Positions 26,135 to 34,696 of a stretch of DNA of 64,000 nt are shown piece after piece. The stretch covers positions 1-64,000 of the forward strand of contig JBBEWH010000180.1 in NCBI GenBank assembly GCA_037414955.1, written 5' to 3'. Under the pieces are notes generated by a model. The model made no database searches. It saw only the letters and a list, made by a program, of their open reading frames with translations, and had not been told where the DNA came from. The stretch comes from Phytohabitans sp037414955 (lineage in GTDB: Bacteria > Actinomycetota > Actinomycetes > Mycobacteriales > Micromonosporaceae). A program made the position numbers and the translations under genes. Within the stretch, counting starts at the first letter, position 1; each line of letters opens with the position of its first letter.

Positions 26135-26222
26135 GTGCCGGACCGGCGTACGGTGGTGGTCACGGGCGGCAGCTCGGGCATCGGCCTGGCCGCCGCCGTG
26201 GCGCTCGGCCGCGCCGGTGCGG
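26135..26222 (+). pseudogene. truncated short-chain dehydrogenase (N-terminal fragment)
   Basis: From GTG at 26135 the frame reads RRTVVVTGGSSGIGLAAAVALGRAG, the NAD-binding start of an SDR with the TGxxxGIG motif. After about residue 29 similarity stops and the frame ends within about 35 further residues. Only some 12% of a normal SDR remains. The break falls next to the end of the UbiA gene on the opposite strand, so a deletion or rearrangement has joined the two. Confidence 0.7.
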
Positions 26223-26231
26223 GCCACGGCA

Positions 26232-27113
26232 TCATCCGATGTAGGCGAGCGCGAAGCCGACGGTGGGGATCCCGAACAGCATCGATAGCAGCGCCAACGT
26301 CGTGATCGTCGGGCGGCGGGTGAGCACCGCGTAGGCGACCAGCAGGACGGGCGCCATGAGCAACTGCGGTATCAGCGTCGACCGGGGCACCAGGACATCC
26401 GCCCACGCGCACACCAGGGACAACGCCAGGCCCGCACCCCACAAGGCGATCCCGAGACGGTATGCGAAGCGCGGTCCGAACCGCACGGCGAACGTAGTGT
26501 CGCGGGCGCCGGAATCGGCGGCCAGATCGGTCACCGTGGTCGGCACGTACAGCGCGGCGGCGAACAGCAGCCCGATGAGCCCGAACTGCCACGGGAACTC
26601 CCACGGCGGCCGGGTGATAGACCAGCCCGCACCCGGCGACACCACGCCGACGACGAGCGCGTTGACCGCGACGTCCCAACCCGGCCGGGTCTTCAGGCGC
26701 AACGGCGGCACGCTGTACGCCCAGCCGAGCAGCAGCACCCCGGCGACGCCGAGCACGAACAGCGGCCCCACGAACAGGGCGGTGCCGACGGTGGCGAGCG
26801 CGATCGCGCGGTAGAACAACCGCAGACGCCGCGCCGAAATCGCGCCGGTGACCAGCGGCGCGGTGCCCTTGCGGGGATTGTTACGGTCACTGCGCAGGTC
26901 GTGCAGGTCGTTCTGGGCCAGCACCGCGCCCCAGATGAGCGGGCCGAGGACCAGCAACGCCACCGCGGCACGCGGCGCGTCGGCGCGGCTCGGCAGCCAG
27001 GCATGACCAGCCAGGACGGTGCCAAGGTATGCGGGCACCCAGGAGACCGGCCAGAACCACGGCCGGGACACCGCGACGAGAACCGCGGCCGGACGCTCCA
27101 ACACCGGGGTCAT
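26232..27113 (-). CDS. UbiA-family prenyltransferase
   Basis: 293 residues with eight to nine membrane helices. The first Asp-rich motif is NDLHDLRSDR (Asn68, Asp69, Asp72, Asp76) and the second is DLAADSGARD; both bind Mg-diphosphate in UbiA enzymes. It would transfer a prenyl chain to an acceptor at the membrane. ATG at 27113 is chosen because the upstream extension is not hydrophobic or conserved-looking. No quinone or terpenoid genes are adjacent, so the acceptor is unknown. Confidence 0.85.
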   Translation of the reverse strand: MTPVLERPAAVLVAVSRPWFWPVSWVPAYLGTVLAGHAWLPSRADAPRAAVALLVLGPLIWGAVLAQNDLHDLRSDRNNPRKGTAPLVTGAISARRLRLFYRAIALATVGTALFVGPLFVLGVAGVLLLGWAYSVPPLRLKTRPGWDVAVNALVVGVVSPGAGWSITRPPWEFPWQFGLIGLLFAAALYVPTTVTDLAADSGARDTTFAVRFGPRFAYRLGIALWGAGLALSLVCAWADVLVPRSTLIPQLLMAPVLLVAYAVLTRRPTITTLALLSMLFGIPTVGFALAYIG

Positions 27114-27166
27114 ACCCGAATGGTCGTCCGCGCCGCCTGTGCGCGCGCTGAGAGAAAGGGTGGGGG

Positions 27167-27646
27167 ATGACGGCAACGGAGTTCCGGCTGGCCGCGTACG
27201 CGGTGTGCCTCGACGGTGATCGAGTACTGCTGGCCCACTACGTGCCACCGGAGGGGCCGCCGCATTGGACGCTGCCCGGTGGCGGGGTCGACCATGGCGA
27301 GGACCCTTGCGACACGGTGATCCGCGAGCTCGCCGAGGAGACCGGCCGCGACGGTGTGGTCGAGCGGCTGCTCGGCGTCGACTCCCGGGTCATCCGGTCT
27401 GCCGACCGTCTGTACGGCGGCCCCGAACTGCACAACGTCGGCATCTTCTACCAGGTCCGCATCGTCGGCGGCGAGCCTCGACCCGAACCAAGTGGTGAGA
27501 CCCGTGAGTCCGCGTGGCTTCCCGTCGCCGCCGTGGACCGGCTGGCCCGCGCGTCGCTGGTGGATGTGGGCCTGGCCCTCGCGTCCCGCAAGCCGGTCAC
27601 CGGCCATGTCGAACCCGTCGCGGTGACCGGGTTGCTACGTCACTGA
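27167..27646 (+). CDS. NUDIX hydrolase
   Basis: 159 residues with a full NUDIX box: GGGVDHGEDPCDTVIRELAEETG (Gx5Ex7REUxEExGU pattern, the first E as GED). It would hydrolyse a nucleoside diphosphate linked to another group. It is divergent from the UbiA gene with a 53-bp gap. The 3' end runs up against the decayed dienelactone hydrolase gene on the other strand. Confidence 0.88.
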   Translation: MTATEFRLAAYAVCLDGDRVLLAHYVPPEGPPHWTLPGGGVDHGEDPCDTVIRELAEETGRDGVVERLLGVDSRVIRSADRLYGGPELHNVGIFYQVRIVGGEPRPEPSGETRESAWLPVAAVDRLARASLVDVGLALASRKPVTGHVEPVAVTGLLRH

Positions 27647-27649
27647 GGT

Positions 27650-28050
27650 GCCCGGGCTCGTCGACGAGGTCGACCGTCAGCACCGAGTGAGCCTTCTGGG
27701 GAATGCCGTGTGGGTTCCCGGACGACGAATCGATCTCGACACTCTCGAACGCCTCGCCCAGCGTCCGGCGCAGCGTCTCGAACCGCCAATTCGCGTACCA
27801 CGCACGCCCGCGCCACCGTGCGAAGGATCGCGGTGCCGGTGTGCGGTTCGCCCGCTCGCCCGATCAGCGACGGCAGATAGGTGGTGTAGCCGGCGGCGAT
27901 CAGCCGTTGGGCGAACTCCACGACGCCCGGATGCAGCGCGGGCAACTCGTGAATGACGATCACGGCCGGCCCGGCACCGGCCCGGTAGACGTCATGCGAG
28001 AGGCCAGCATCTGTGAACGCGAACCGCTCGAACCCCGCCAACGACTCCAT
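27650..28050 (-). pseudogene. dienelactone hydrolase-like gene with internal deletion and frameshift
   Basis: From ATG at 28050 the first 85 residues (MESLAGFERFAF..., AVIVIHELPALHPGVVEFAQRL, YLPSLIGRAGEP) look like an alpha/beta hydrolase of the dienelactone hydrolase type. Then the frame changes: another frame reads WRFETLRRTLGEAFESVEID and NPHGIP.KAHSVLTVDLVDEPGH, which is like the C-terminal end of the same family. The middle, with the catalytic nucleophile, is gone, and the tail is cut near the NUDIX stop. It cannot make a working enzyme. Confidence 0.75.
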
Positions 28051-28061
28051 CGTGTACCACC

Positions 28062-28095
28062 CTCTGGTAGCTCTCACAGCATGAGGGACGCCCCG
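28062..28095. repeat. half of a decayed 56-bp palindrome
   Basis: GGTAGCTCT followed by ATGAGGGACGCC at 28081-28092 matches the centre and right arm of the 56-bp family; the left arm is lost. Confidence 0.55.
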
Positions 28096-28232
28096 CGATG
28101 GGGTTAGCTTCGCGGCTGGTCACGCCGAGAACGATGGAACGGCGCGCTCGATGTCCTTGACCGGCTCGCATGGCACCGTGGGCGGAACGGCCCGGGGCGA
28201 GTTCACCGCGAGCGGCGCCGCGCACCAGGGAT

Positions 28233-28319
28233 CGCGGGCCGGTGCGGGAGCCCGCGGATCGCCCGGCTGGCCGCGCAGTGCCTGTCCAACCGGGACATCG
28301 CCGCACCGCGGGGCCACGT
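28233..28319 (+). pseudogene. relic of a LuxR helix-turn-helix
   Basis: The frame reads SPRIARLAAQCLSNRDIAA, close to the first half of a LuxR DNA-binding domain (xxIARLAAxGLSNRxIA). The recognition helix is missing and there is no start or long frame. A small relic in a decayed zone. Confidence 0.5.
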
Positions 28320-28481
28320 CATGCCGGCAGCGGGTGACAGCGATGTCGGGGGTATCGCGGCGTCCCGCGTTCCGGAATCAGCGATGCCCGCGGCGTTGCG
28401 GGGACGCGCCGGCCCGACTCCGAGTTGAAGGCGTCTGACCGGCTGCCCGGACCGCGTCGATGCGAGAGCACCCCCGAGCGC

Positions 28482-28529
28482 AAGGCGTCCCTCCCGTCGC
28501 GGCACGACAGGAGGGACGTCTTGATCACG
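28482..28529. repeat. decayed copy of the 56-bp palindrome
   Basis: The left arm AAGGCGTCCCTCC (28482-28494) and right arm GGAGGGACGTCTTGATCACG (28510-28529) match the family, but the CATGATC start is lost and the ends have changed bases. Confidence 0.7.
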
Positions 28530-28539
28530 GGAGACCGGC

Positions 28540-28660
28540 CCGGGTGCGGTCGGCGCAGTCCAGCTTCACCAGCATCCGAAAGTCGCGCGGCGATTTGGGC
28601 GTTGGGCAGCCCGTCGCCGACGCCGGCCAGCACCGCACGCTCGCGCTGGGTGAGCTGGCC
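28540..28660 (-). pseudogene. second LuxR helix-turn-helix relic with frameshift
   Basis: On the minus strand the frame reads GQLTQRERAVLAGVGDGLPNAQIAARLSD, a good LuxR start. Next to it another frame reads MLVKLDCADRT, the usual end of such a domain. The recognition helix between them is deleted, with a frameshift. It is not the partner of the plus-strand relic at 28233. Confidence 0.6.
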
Positions 28661-28885
28661 GGCGCGGCCAGCCGCCCGATGCCACACCCGCCGAGGGTGC
28701 GTCGTGCGCCGCGCGCCTTATCGCTGTGAATCTTGACGTCCTACCGTCGTGATAGCCACGCTACGGCGTCAAGATCGCCAGCGTGGAACCGTGTTCCCGC
28801 AAGGTTCCCGGCGTTGCGGGTCCGGCTCTCTGGCGTGAAGGCCTCCCACCGGCCGTCTGGACCGTGTCAATGCGGGCGTCTACTA

Positions 28886-28911
28886 CGTGAGGGACGCCTT
28901 GATCTTGAAAG
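28886..28911. repeat. right half of a 56-bp palindrome
   Basis: ACGTGAGGGACGCCTTGATC followed by TTG equals the right arm of the family (one change). The left arm is not recognisable. It is 92 bp before the HNH gene. Confidence 0.65.
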
Positions 28912-29002
28912 AGGTGCAGGTCAGGGCATGAATGTGCCCGACACGCCGGGAAGCTCGTGATCGACATTGATCCGCCTCATACGAGCGTTCGAAGATAAGA
29001 GC

Positions 29003-30253
29003 ATGTTGGAGACGTTGACGCAGCTCGGTGGCCTGGCCACCGGAGTCGTCGACGCCCCCGTATGGCCGCTGTCCGACAACGACCTGGTCACCTCGCTGGA
29101 CGAGGTGCACCGGCTGGAGCAGCAGTTGGCCGCGACCCGGCTGCACCTGATCAGGGAGATCGACGGCCGCTCCTTCCTCAACAGTGAGCATCTGACCTCG
29201 ACGGCGGCGTGGTTGCGGCACCGGTATCACGTGTCGGCGCAGACCGGCACCCGCTGGGTCACCCTCGCCAAAGACCTCGACCAACACCCCGGTCTGGACG
29301 CCGCCCTGTCCAAAGGCGCCGTCAACGCCGAGCAGGCGCAGGTGATCGCCCACCAGTTGCGGCAACTGCCCGACGACCTCGACCCCGACCTGACCGACCT
29401 CGCCGAGCAGATCATGATCGGCTGGGCGGATGAGGCCGGCTTCGACCCGAAGACGTTGCGGGAGATGGCACCCACGATCCTGCACCGCATCGCCCCCGAC
29501 ATCGCCGACAGGGTCGATGAGGAGGCGCTACGCAGGCAGGAGAAGCGGGCCGGGCAGACCAAGGCGTTCAACCTTGCCAACAACGGCGACGGCCGCTACC
29601 GGGTTAGCGGGTGGTTGCCGGCCGAAGCGGCCGCGATCGTCAACAACGCCCTCGACCCGCTGTGCAAGCCGCTGCCGGAGGACGACCGGACCGCGACGCA
29701 GCGGCGGGCGGACGCGTTGACCGACGTGTGCCAGCGGGCGATGGACGCCGGCGACCTACCCGAACAAGGCGGTGAGCACGCGCACGTGGCGATCGTCGTG
29801 GACTGGGACCTCCTGCGCCGCCAGGTAGGCATCGGCCAGTTGGACACCGGCGAGCGGTTGACCCCGGAGCAGGTGCGCCGGTGGGCGTGCGACGCCCGCC
29901 TGATCCCGTTCGTGCTCGGCGGGCAGAGCCAGGTCCTCGACGCCGGCCGCTCCCGGCGGCTGTTCGACGGACCGCTGCGCCGCGCCATCATCGTGCGCGA
30001 CCGTGGCTGCGCGTTTCCGTCGTGTGACCGGCCGGCGAAGTGGTGCGACTGCCATCACATAATACATTGGACAGACGGTGGGTCGACCTCGCTGGACAAC
30101 GGTGTGCTCCTGTGCCGCTTCCACCACCGCTTGATCCACCAGGAGGATTGGCAGGTGCGGATCGCCGCCGACGGGCTGCCCGAGTTCATCCCACCACAAT
30201 GGGTGGACCCGGAGCGACGGCCACGCCGCAACATCTACCACCGAAGGACATAG
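29003..30253 (+). CDS. HNH endonuclease-domain protein of the 13E12/DUF222 family
   Basis: 416 residues. The long helical DUF222 part (about 20-310) contains WLRHRYHVSAQTGTRWVTLAKDL and ends in a C-terminal HNH domain: CAFPSCDRPAKWCDCHHIIHWTDGGSTSLDNGVLLCRFHHRLIHQ, with the CxxC/HH/H metal pattern. These genes are multicopy and repeat-like in actinomycetes and are often taken to be mobile; their role is not settled. ATG at 29003 is preferred over 28967 because the family starts near ETLTQL. It lies right after the decayed zone with half palindromes. Confidence 0.85.
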   Translation: MLETLTQLGGLATGVVDAPVWPLSDNDLVTSLDEVHRLEQQLAATRLHLIREIDGRSFLNSEHLTSTAAWLRHRYHVSAQTGTRWVTLAKDLDQHPGLDAALSKGAVNAEQAQVIAHQLRQLPDDLDPDLTDLAEQIMIGWADEAGFDPKTLREMAPTILHRIAPDIADRVDEEALRRQEKRAGQTKAFNLANNGDGRYRVSGWLPAEAAAIVNNALDPLCKPLPEDDRTATQRRADALTDVCQRAMDAGDLPEQGGEHAHVAIVVDWDLLRRQVGIGQLDTGERLTPEQVRRWACDARLIPFVLGGQSQVLDAGRSRRLFDGPLRRAIIVRDRGCAFPSCDRPAKWCDCHHIIHWTDGGSTSLDNGVLLCRFHHRLIHQEDWQVRIAADGLPEFIPPQWVDPERRPRRNIYHRRT

Positions 30254-30779
30254 GGCGAGCCGGTCCTCCAATGTGGTCGCCCACCCCAGGAAACCGCCGC
30301 AGCTTGGCTGATGGTGAGGGTGTACGCGCACGGGTGGCCGTCCGACGAATACCGTTCACCGTCACGCGCCGCGGTCTGGGCGCGGGCCACAGCGGCGGCT
30401 CACACCAGGGCTACGCGTCGTTCTGCGGGGACCTGATGCTCGCCGACCTCCCGCAGTCCTCCTCCAACGGCAGGCCGTTCCACGCGGCCGCGCCCGATGA
30501 CGTACCAGGCTTGACCGGCCGGGATCGGCAGGTGCTTGTGGCCGGTCAGCGCGAGCGGGAGCGCGGCGGCGTCGGCCGCGTTGTAGCGGTTCGCGGAGAC
30601 CGCGCGCCGCGACGCGGCAGGCGTCCGGGTGACCGGCCGGGACAACCTCGCGGCCAGCCCGCCGGCGCCGTCACCGTCGTGCCGACCGTGACGGCGATGG
30701 CGGGCTCCGTCACCGGGGCCGCGCACCCGGCGGGCGGCCGACGCCTTCAGGTGTCGCGATCTTGGCTCTGCGGCTCGGG
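30254..30779. other. 526-bp interval without a supported gene
   Basis: Frames are open on both strands because of the high GC content, but none shows a known domain or a good ribosome site. On the minus strand, short stretches (GHKHLPIPAGQAWYVIGRG, then WNGLPLEEDCGR in another frame near 30430-30490) look protein-like and may be the shifted remains of a gene. I could not assign it. Confidence 0.35.
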
Positions 30780-31283
30780 TCAGCCGGATGACATCGCCGT
30801 CAGGGTGCACGTGCGGACCCAGGGGCCGGGGGCGACCGGCTGCCGGTTGCAGGACCACGTGGAGTTGATCGTCGAGGTACCCGGGGTCAGGCTGTAGGTC
30901 GAGCCTTGCCACGTGCCCTCCGGGAAGGTGATGTACCCGTAGTACTCGCTCCAGCTCACATAGCACCTCACGTCCAGTTTGATGCTGGTCGCGCTCGCGG
31001 GGATCACCTTGGTCCATACCCTGGTCGGGTTGGTGCGGTCGAACGGGGAGACGGAGTCCACCGGAAGCCATCCGGGGCCGGGTGCGCCGGGCCACCCGCC
31101 GCTGTCCACGCCTACGTACGGTCCGACCGGAGGCACCGCCCCTCCGTAGCAGCTCGTGGTCCCGCTGATGATCCGGGTACTGTCCGCCATGGCCGGTGGC
31201 GGCGCGACGGCAACCGCCGCCACCGTGGTCATCGCCAGCAAGCCGAGCGTGGCCGTGATTCGCCGCAATCTTCCAGTAGCCAT
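30780..31283 (-). CDS. small secreted protein of unknown function
   Basis: 167 residues. A Sec signal peptide (RRITATLGLLAMTTVAAVAVAPPPAMA, cleavage after about residue 32) leads into a mature part of about 135 residues with four cysteines, including SGTTSCYGG, LDVRCYVSW and NSTWSCN...VRTCTL. It is rich in Trp, Tyr, Ser and Thr, like a small extracellular beta-fold protein. I do not recognise the family. The AAAGGA tract is far from the ATG (about 15 bp). The NB-ARC regulator starts 182 bp away, divergently. Confidence 0.65.
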   Translation of the reverse strand: MATGRLRRITATLGLLAMTTVAAVAVAPPPAMADSTRIISGTTSCYGGAVPPVGPYVGVDSGGWPGAPGPGWLPVDSVSPFDRTNPTRVWTKVIPASATSIKLDVRCYVSWSEYYGYITFPEGTWQGSTYSLTPGTSTINSTWSCNRQPVAPGPWVRTCTLTAMSSG

Positions 31284-31464
31284 CAACGCGCGACCGTCCT
31301 TTCTCGGGGCACCCCGGTCGGGTGCTTGAGGGCATCCTCGGTGGTCGATAGCGTGGACGGCGTTTGGTACGGACAGGTGCGGACGACCGGGGCCGACGTG
31401 GCAGGTAGCGACGGTACAGCCGTCCGATGCGCTGGACAGCGCCGGACAATGCCGGGGACCGCCG

Positions 31465-33861
31465 GTGGCCGCTGACGACGGCCGCCTGCTGCTGCGGCAA
31501 CTGTGTGACGACCTGCGGCTGCTCCGCTCGCAGGCGGGCGGGCCCAGCCTGCGCGGCCTGGCGGTGCGGGTACGGCTGGGCAAGAGCCAGGTGGGGGCGA
31601 TCGTCAACGGCCGGATCGGACGGCTGCCGGATTGGGAGGTCGTCCGGGGCGTCGTCGACGGTTGCCGCCAGTACGCCCAGGATCATGGCCGGCTGGACCG
31701 GCTGTCGGTGGCCACCGGGATCGAGGAGTTCTGGCGCCCGCGGTACGCCCTGGTGGACTACGCGTTGCAGCACGCCGGGCGGCAGCGGCCACCGGCGCCG
31801 TCGCGACCGGCGACGGTACCCCGGCAGTTGCCGGCCGCCACGCGGCACTTCGCCGGGCGGGCCGGTCCGCTCGCCGCGCTGAACGCGCTGCTGGCGGACG
31901 CCGCCACCGCGAACACTGCGGTGATCTCGGCGATCGAGGGCACCGCCGGCGTGGGCAAGACGGCCCTCGCCGTGTACTGGGCGCACCAGGTCGCCGACCA
32001 CTTCCCCGACGGCCAGCTCTACGTCAACCTGCGCGGCTTCGGTCCGTCCGAGCCCGCGATGGAGCCGGGCGAGGCGATCCGTCGCTTCCTCGACGCCCTC
32101 GGCGTGCCGGTCCGGCGGATCCCGCCGGAGCCGGACGCGCTGGCTGCCCTGTACCGGACCGAACTCGCCGGTCGACGGCTGCTGATCCTGCTGGACAATG
32201 CCCGCGACGGCGCGCAGGTCCGGCCGTTGCTGCCCGGCGCCGCGGGCTGCCTGGTCCTGGTCACCAGCCGCGATCCGCTCACCGGCCTGGTCGCCGCCGA
32301 GGGCGCCCAGCCCGTCACCGTCGATCCGCTCGACCACGACGAGGCGAGGCAGTTGCTGGTACGCCGCCTCGGCAGCGCGCGGATCGCCGCCGAACCCCAG
32401 GCGGTCGACGAGATCATCACGCGGTGCGCCCGGCTGCCGCTGCCGCTGGCCATCGTCGCCGCCCACGCCGCGACCCGCCGGGTGCCGCTGCGCGAGCTGG
32501 CCGCCCAGCTCCGCGACGGCAGGCACGCGTTCGGGCTGCTCAACACCGGCGATCCAAGCACCGACGTGCACGCGGTGTTCGCCTGGTCGTACCGGGCGCT
32601 GACCCCGGCCGCGGCGCGGGTGTTCCGGCTTCTGGGCCGGCATCCCGGTCCGGACGCCACCGCGCCCGCCGTCGCCAGCCTCGCCGCGCTGCCGTTGCCC
32701 GACGTGCCGCCGCTGCTGGCCGAACTGACCCGCGCCAACCTGCTCACCGAACCGGCCCCCGGCCGGTACGCCTGCCACGATCTGCTGCGCGCCTACGCGT
32801 CCTACCTGAGCGACACCCTGGAGACCCCGCCGGACCGCGAGGCCGCGACCGGCCGCATCCTCGACCACTACCTGCACACCGCCGGCGCCGCCGACCGGCT
32901 ACTGCACCCGCATCGAGACGCCGTCACCCTCGAACCGCCCCGGCTGGGCGCCGCGCCGGAGTCGCTGGGCGGGCCGGCCGCCGCCCGCGCCTGGCTCGCC
33001 GCCGAACTTCCGGTGCTGCTCGCGGCGGTGGACCGCGCCGCGGGCGGCGGGTGCGACCGGCACGCCTGGCAGCTCGCCTGGATCCTGACCGGCTACCTGG
33101 AACACAGCCGGCGCTGGCCCGACCAGCTCGCCGTCGGCGGGGCGGCGAGGCTCGCCGCCGGACGGCTCGCCGACCCGCGCGCGTCGGCCATCGCCCACCG
33201 GATCCTGGCCCGCCCGTACATCGAGACCGGCCGCCACGCCGACGCCCGCGCGCACCTCGAACGCGCCCTCAATCTCGACACCGGCGGCGGTGACCTCGCC
33301 GGCCAGGCCCATGACCACCACCTCCTCGCCTACCTCGGGGAACGGCAAGGCCGGTACGCCGTCGCCCTCGACCACACCCGGCAGGCCCTCGCGCTGTACC
33401 GCGGGGCGAACCACCGGTACGGGCAAGCCTCCGCCCTCAACGCGGTCGGTTGGTTCCAGGTCCATCTCGGCGACCACGCCCACGCCGTGGCCGCCTGCCA
33501 GGAGGCCCTCGCCCTGCTTCGCGCGCTGGGCGACCGTCGCGGCGAGGCAGCCACATTGGACAGTCTCGGCTACGCGTACCACCATCTCGGCGACTACCCG
33601 CGCGCCGTCACCAGCTTTCGCCAGGCGGTCGTGCGGCTCCGCGCCCTCGGCGCGCGCTACCCGGAAGCGGCCACGCTCACCCACCTGGGCGACAGTCACC
33701 TACTCGCTGGCCGGCCGGGCGCGGCGCGGACCGCGTGGCGGCGGGCGCTGGCGATCCTCACCGACCTCGACCACCCCGACGCGGAAGGCGTCCGGGCGAG
33801 GCTCGCCTCCGCTGACGCCGGCGTGGACCGCCCGCGCCGCAGCGCGTCCTCCGCACCGTAG
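31465..33861 (+). CDS. NB-ARC/TPR regulator with N-terminal helix-turn-helix
   Basis: 798 residues. The N-terminus (1-95) looks like a small helix-turn-helix domain (SLRGLAVRVRLGKSQVGAIVNGRIGRLP). The NB-ARC ATPase (about 125-400) has Walker A GTAGVGKTAL, Walker B RRLLILLDNA and the sensor VLVTSRDPL. The C-terminal half contains at least five TPR-like repeats (YAVALDHTRQALALYR, HAVAACQEALALLRALGDRRGEA, YPRAVTSFRQAVVRLR). STAND proteins of this type are signal-gated regulators. The target is unknown; the divergent secreted-protein gene is a candidate. GTG at 31465 is the first start in frame. Confidence 0.85.
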   Translation: MAADDGRLLLRQLCDDLRLLRSQAGGPSLRGLAVRVRLGKSQVGAIVNGRIGRLPDWEVVRGVVDGCRQYAQDHGRLDRLSVATGIEEFWRPRYALVDYALQHAGRQRPPAPSRPATVPRQLPAATRHFAGRAGPLAALNALLADAATANTAVISAIEGTAGVGKTALAVYWAHQVADHFPDGQLYVNLRGFGPSEPAMEPGEAIRRFLDALGVPVRRIPPEPDALAALYRTELAGRRLLILLDNARDGAQVRPLLPGAAGCLVLVTSRDPLTGLVAAEGAQPVTVDPLDHDEARQLLVRRLGSARIAAEPQAVDEIITRCARLPLPLAIVAAHAATRRVPLRELAAQLRDGRHAFGLLNTGDPSTDVHAVFAWSYRALTPAAARVFRLLGRHPGPDATAPAVASLAALPLPDVPPLLAELTRANLLTEPAPGRYACHDLLRAYASYLSDTLETPPDREAATGRILDHYLHTAGAADRLLHPHRDAVTLEPPRLGAAPESLGGPAAARAWLAAELPVLLAAVDRAAGGGCDRHAWQLAWILTGYLEHSRRWPDQLAVGGAARLAAGRLADPRASAIAHRILARPYIETGRHADARAHLERALNLDTGGGDLAGQAHDHHLLAYLGERQGRYAVALDHTRQALALYRGANHRYGQASALNAVGWFQVHLGDHAHAVAACQEALALLRALGDRRGEAATLDSLGYAYHHLGDYPRAVTSFRQAVVRLRALGARYPEAATLTHLGDSHLLAGRPGAARTAWRRALAILTDLDHPDAEGVRARLASADAGVDRPRRSASSAP

Positions 33862-33888
33862 CGCCGGCGAGACACGACCGTGGCGGGT

Positions 33889-34623
33889 CTAGCGGAGGCG
33901 GATGCGGACCCGGCGGTTCTGCTTGCCCTTGCTCTCCACCTTGACCACCTGGACCGTGCCGACCTGGGCCGTGGACGCCACGTGCGTGCCGCCGTCGGCC
34001 TGCACGTCGAGGCCGACGATGTCGACGATCCGGACCTCCTCCTCGCCGGGCGGGATGAGGTTGGTCTGGGTGCGGATGATGTCGGGCAGCGCCAGCGCCT
34101 TCTCGCGCGGCAGCACCTGTACGGCGACCGGGCGGTCGGCCGCGACCTCGGCGTTGACGGCGTCCTCCAGCAGGCTCTTGAAGCCCTCGGGCACCTGCGG
34201 CAGGTTGAAGTCCATCCGGGCCTCGCCGGGCTCCATGTTGCCACCGGTCACCAGCGCGCCGAAGTCGCGGAACACGACCCCGCACAGCACGTGCAGGCCG
34301 GAGTGGGTGCGCATCAGCATGGTGCGCCGCGAGTCGTCGAGGGCGCCGCGCACCTCGGCGCCGACGGGCGGCACCGGGTCGCCGTCGGCCGGCGTCAGGT
34401 ACAGGTCGTCGCCCTTGGAGGTGCCGACGACGCGGGTCTGGGTGCCCTGCCACAGCAGCACGCCGTGGTCTGGCGGCTGGCCGCCGCCGCCCGGGTAGAA
34501 CGCCGAGCGGTCCAGCACGATGCCCCGCTCCGGGTCGACGTGCAGCACGGTGCAGGTCCAGGTGCGCAGCGACGGGTCGGCCAGGTCGAGGCGCTCGGTG
34601 CGGCCATGATGCGTGATCCCCAT
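33889..34623 (-). CDS. alanyl-tRNA editing protein (AlaX-like)
   Basis: 244 residues. The trans-editing domain is visible as DRSAFYPGGGGQPPDHG, RRTMLMRTHSGLHVL (HxxxH) and DVQADGGTHVAST. In the classical zinc site the last motif is CxxxH; here the first position is Asp (DGGTH), so the metal site differs. It would hydrolyse mischarged tRNA-Ala. A 56-bp palindrome lies 18 bp upstream of its start, behind the formyltransferase gene. Confidence 0.87.
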   Translation of the reverse strand: MGITHHGRTERLDLADPSLRTWTCTVLHVDPERGIVLDRSAFYPGGGGQPPDHGVLLWQGTQTRVVGTSKGDDLYLTPADGDPVPPVGAEVRGALDDSRRTMLMRTHSGLHVLCGVVFRDFGALVTGGNMEPGEARMDFNLPQVPEGFKSLLEDAVNAEVAADRPVAVQVLPREKALALPDIIRTQTNLIPPGEEEVRIVDIVGLDVQADGGTHVASTAQVGTVQVVKVESKGKQNRRVRIRLR

Positions 34624-34640
34624 GTCCCTCGACGCTACCC

Positions 34641-34696
34641 CATGATCAGGGCGTCCTTCAGGTAGCTCTGGCTACGTGAAGGACGCCCTGATCATC
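34641..34696. repeat. 56-bp palindromic element, copy 6
   Basis: Starts CATGATCAGGGCGTCCTTCA; the right arm ends GATCATC, one base from the consensus. It lies between two minus-strand genes, touching the TGA of the formyltransferase gene. Confidence 0.93.

Noticed and set aside
28967..29002. Upstream start for the HNH gene
   Set aside because: The 12 extra residues show no family likeness; ATG at 29003 leads directly into the conserved N-terminus.
30254..30779. Minus-strand gene remnant (AWYVIGRG, WNGLPLEEDCGR)
   Set aside because: The two stretches are in different frames and match no family I can name, so only an unassigned interval is recorded.
30400..32877. Minus-strand open frame of 825 codons
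   Set aside because: It runs antisense to the NB-ARC/TPR gene, which has clear domains, and shows only Arg/Gly/Val-rich sequence without motifs. It is a product of GC-rich codon positions.
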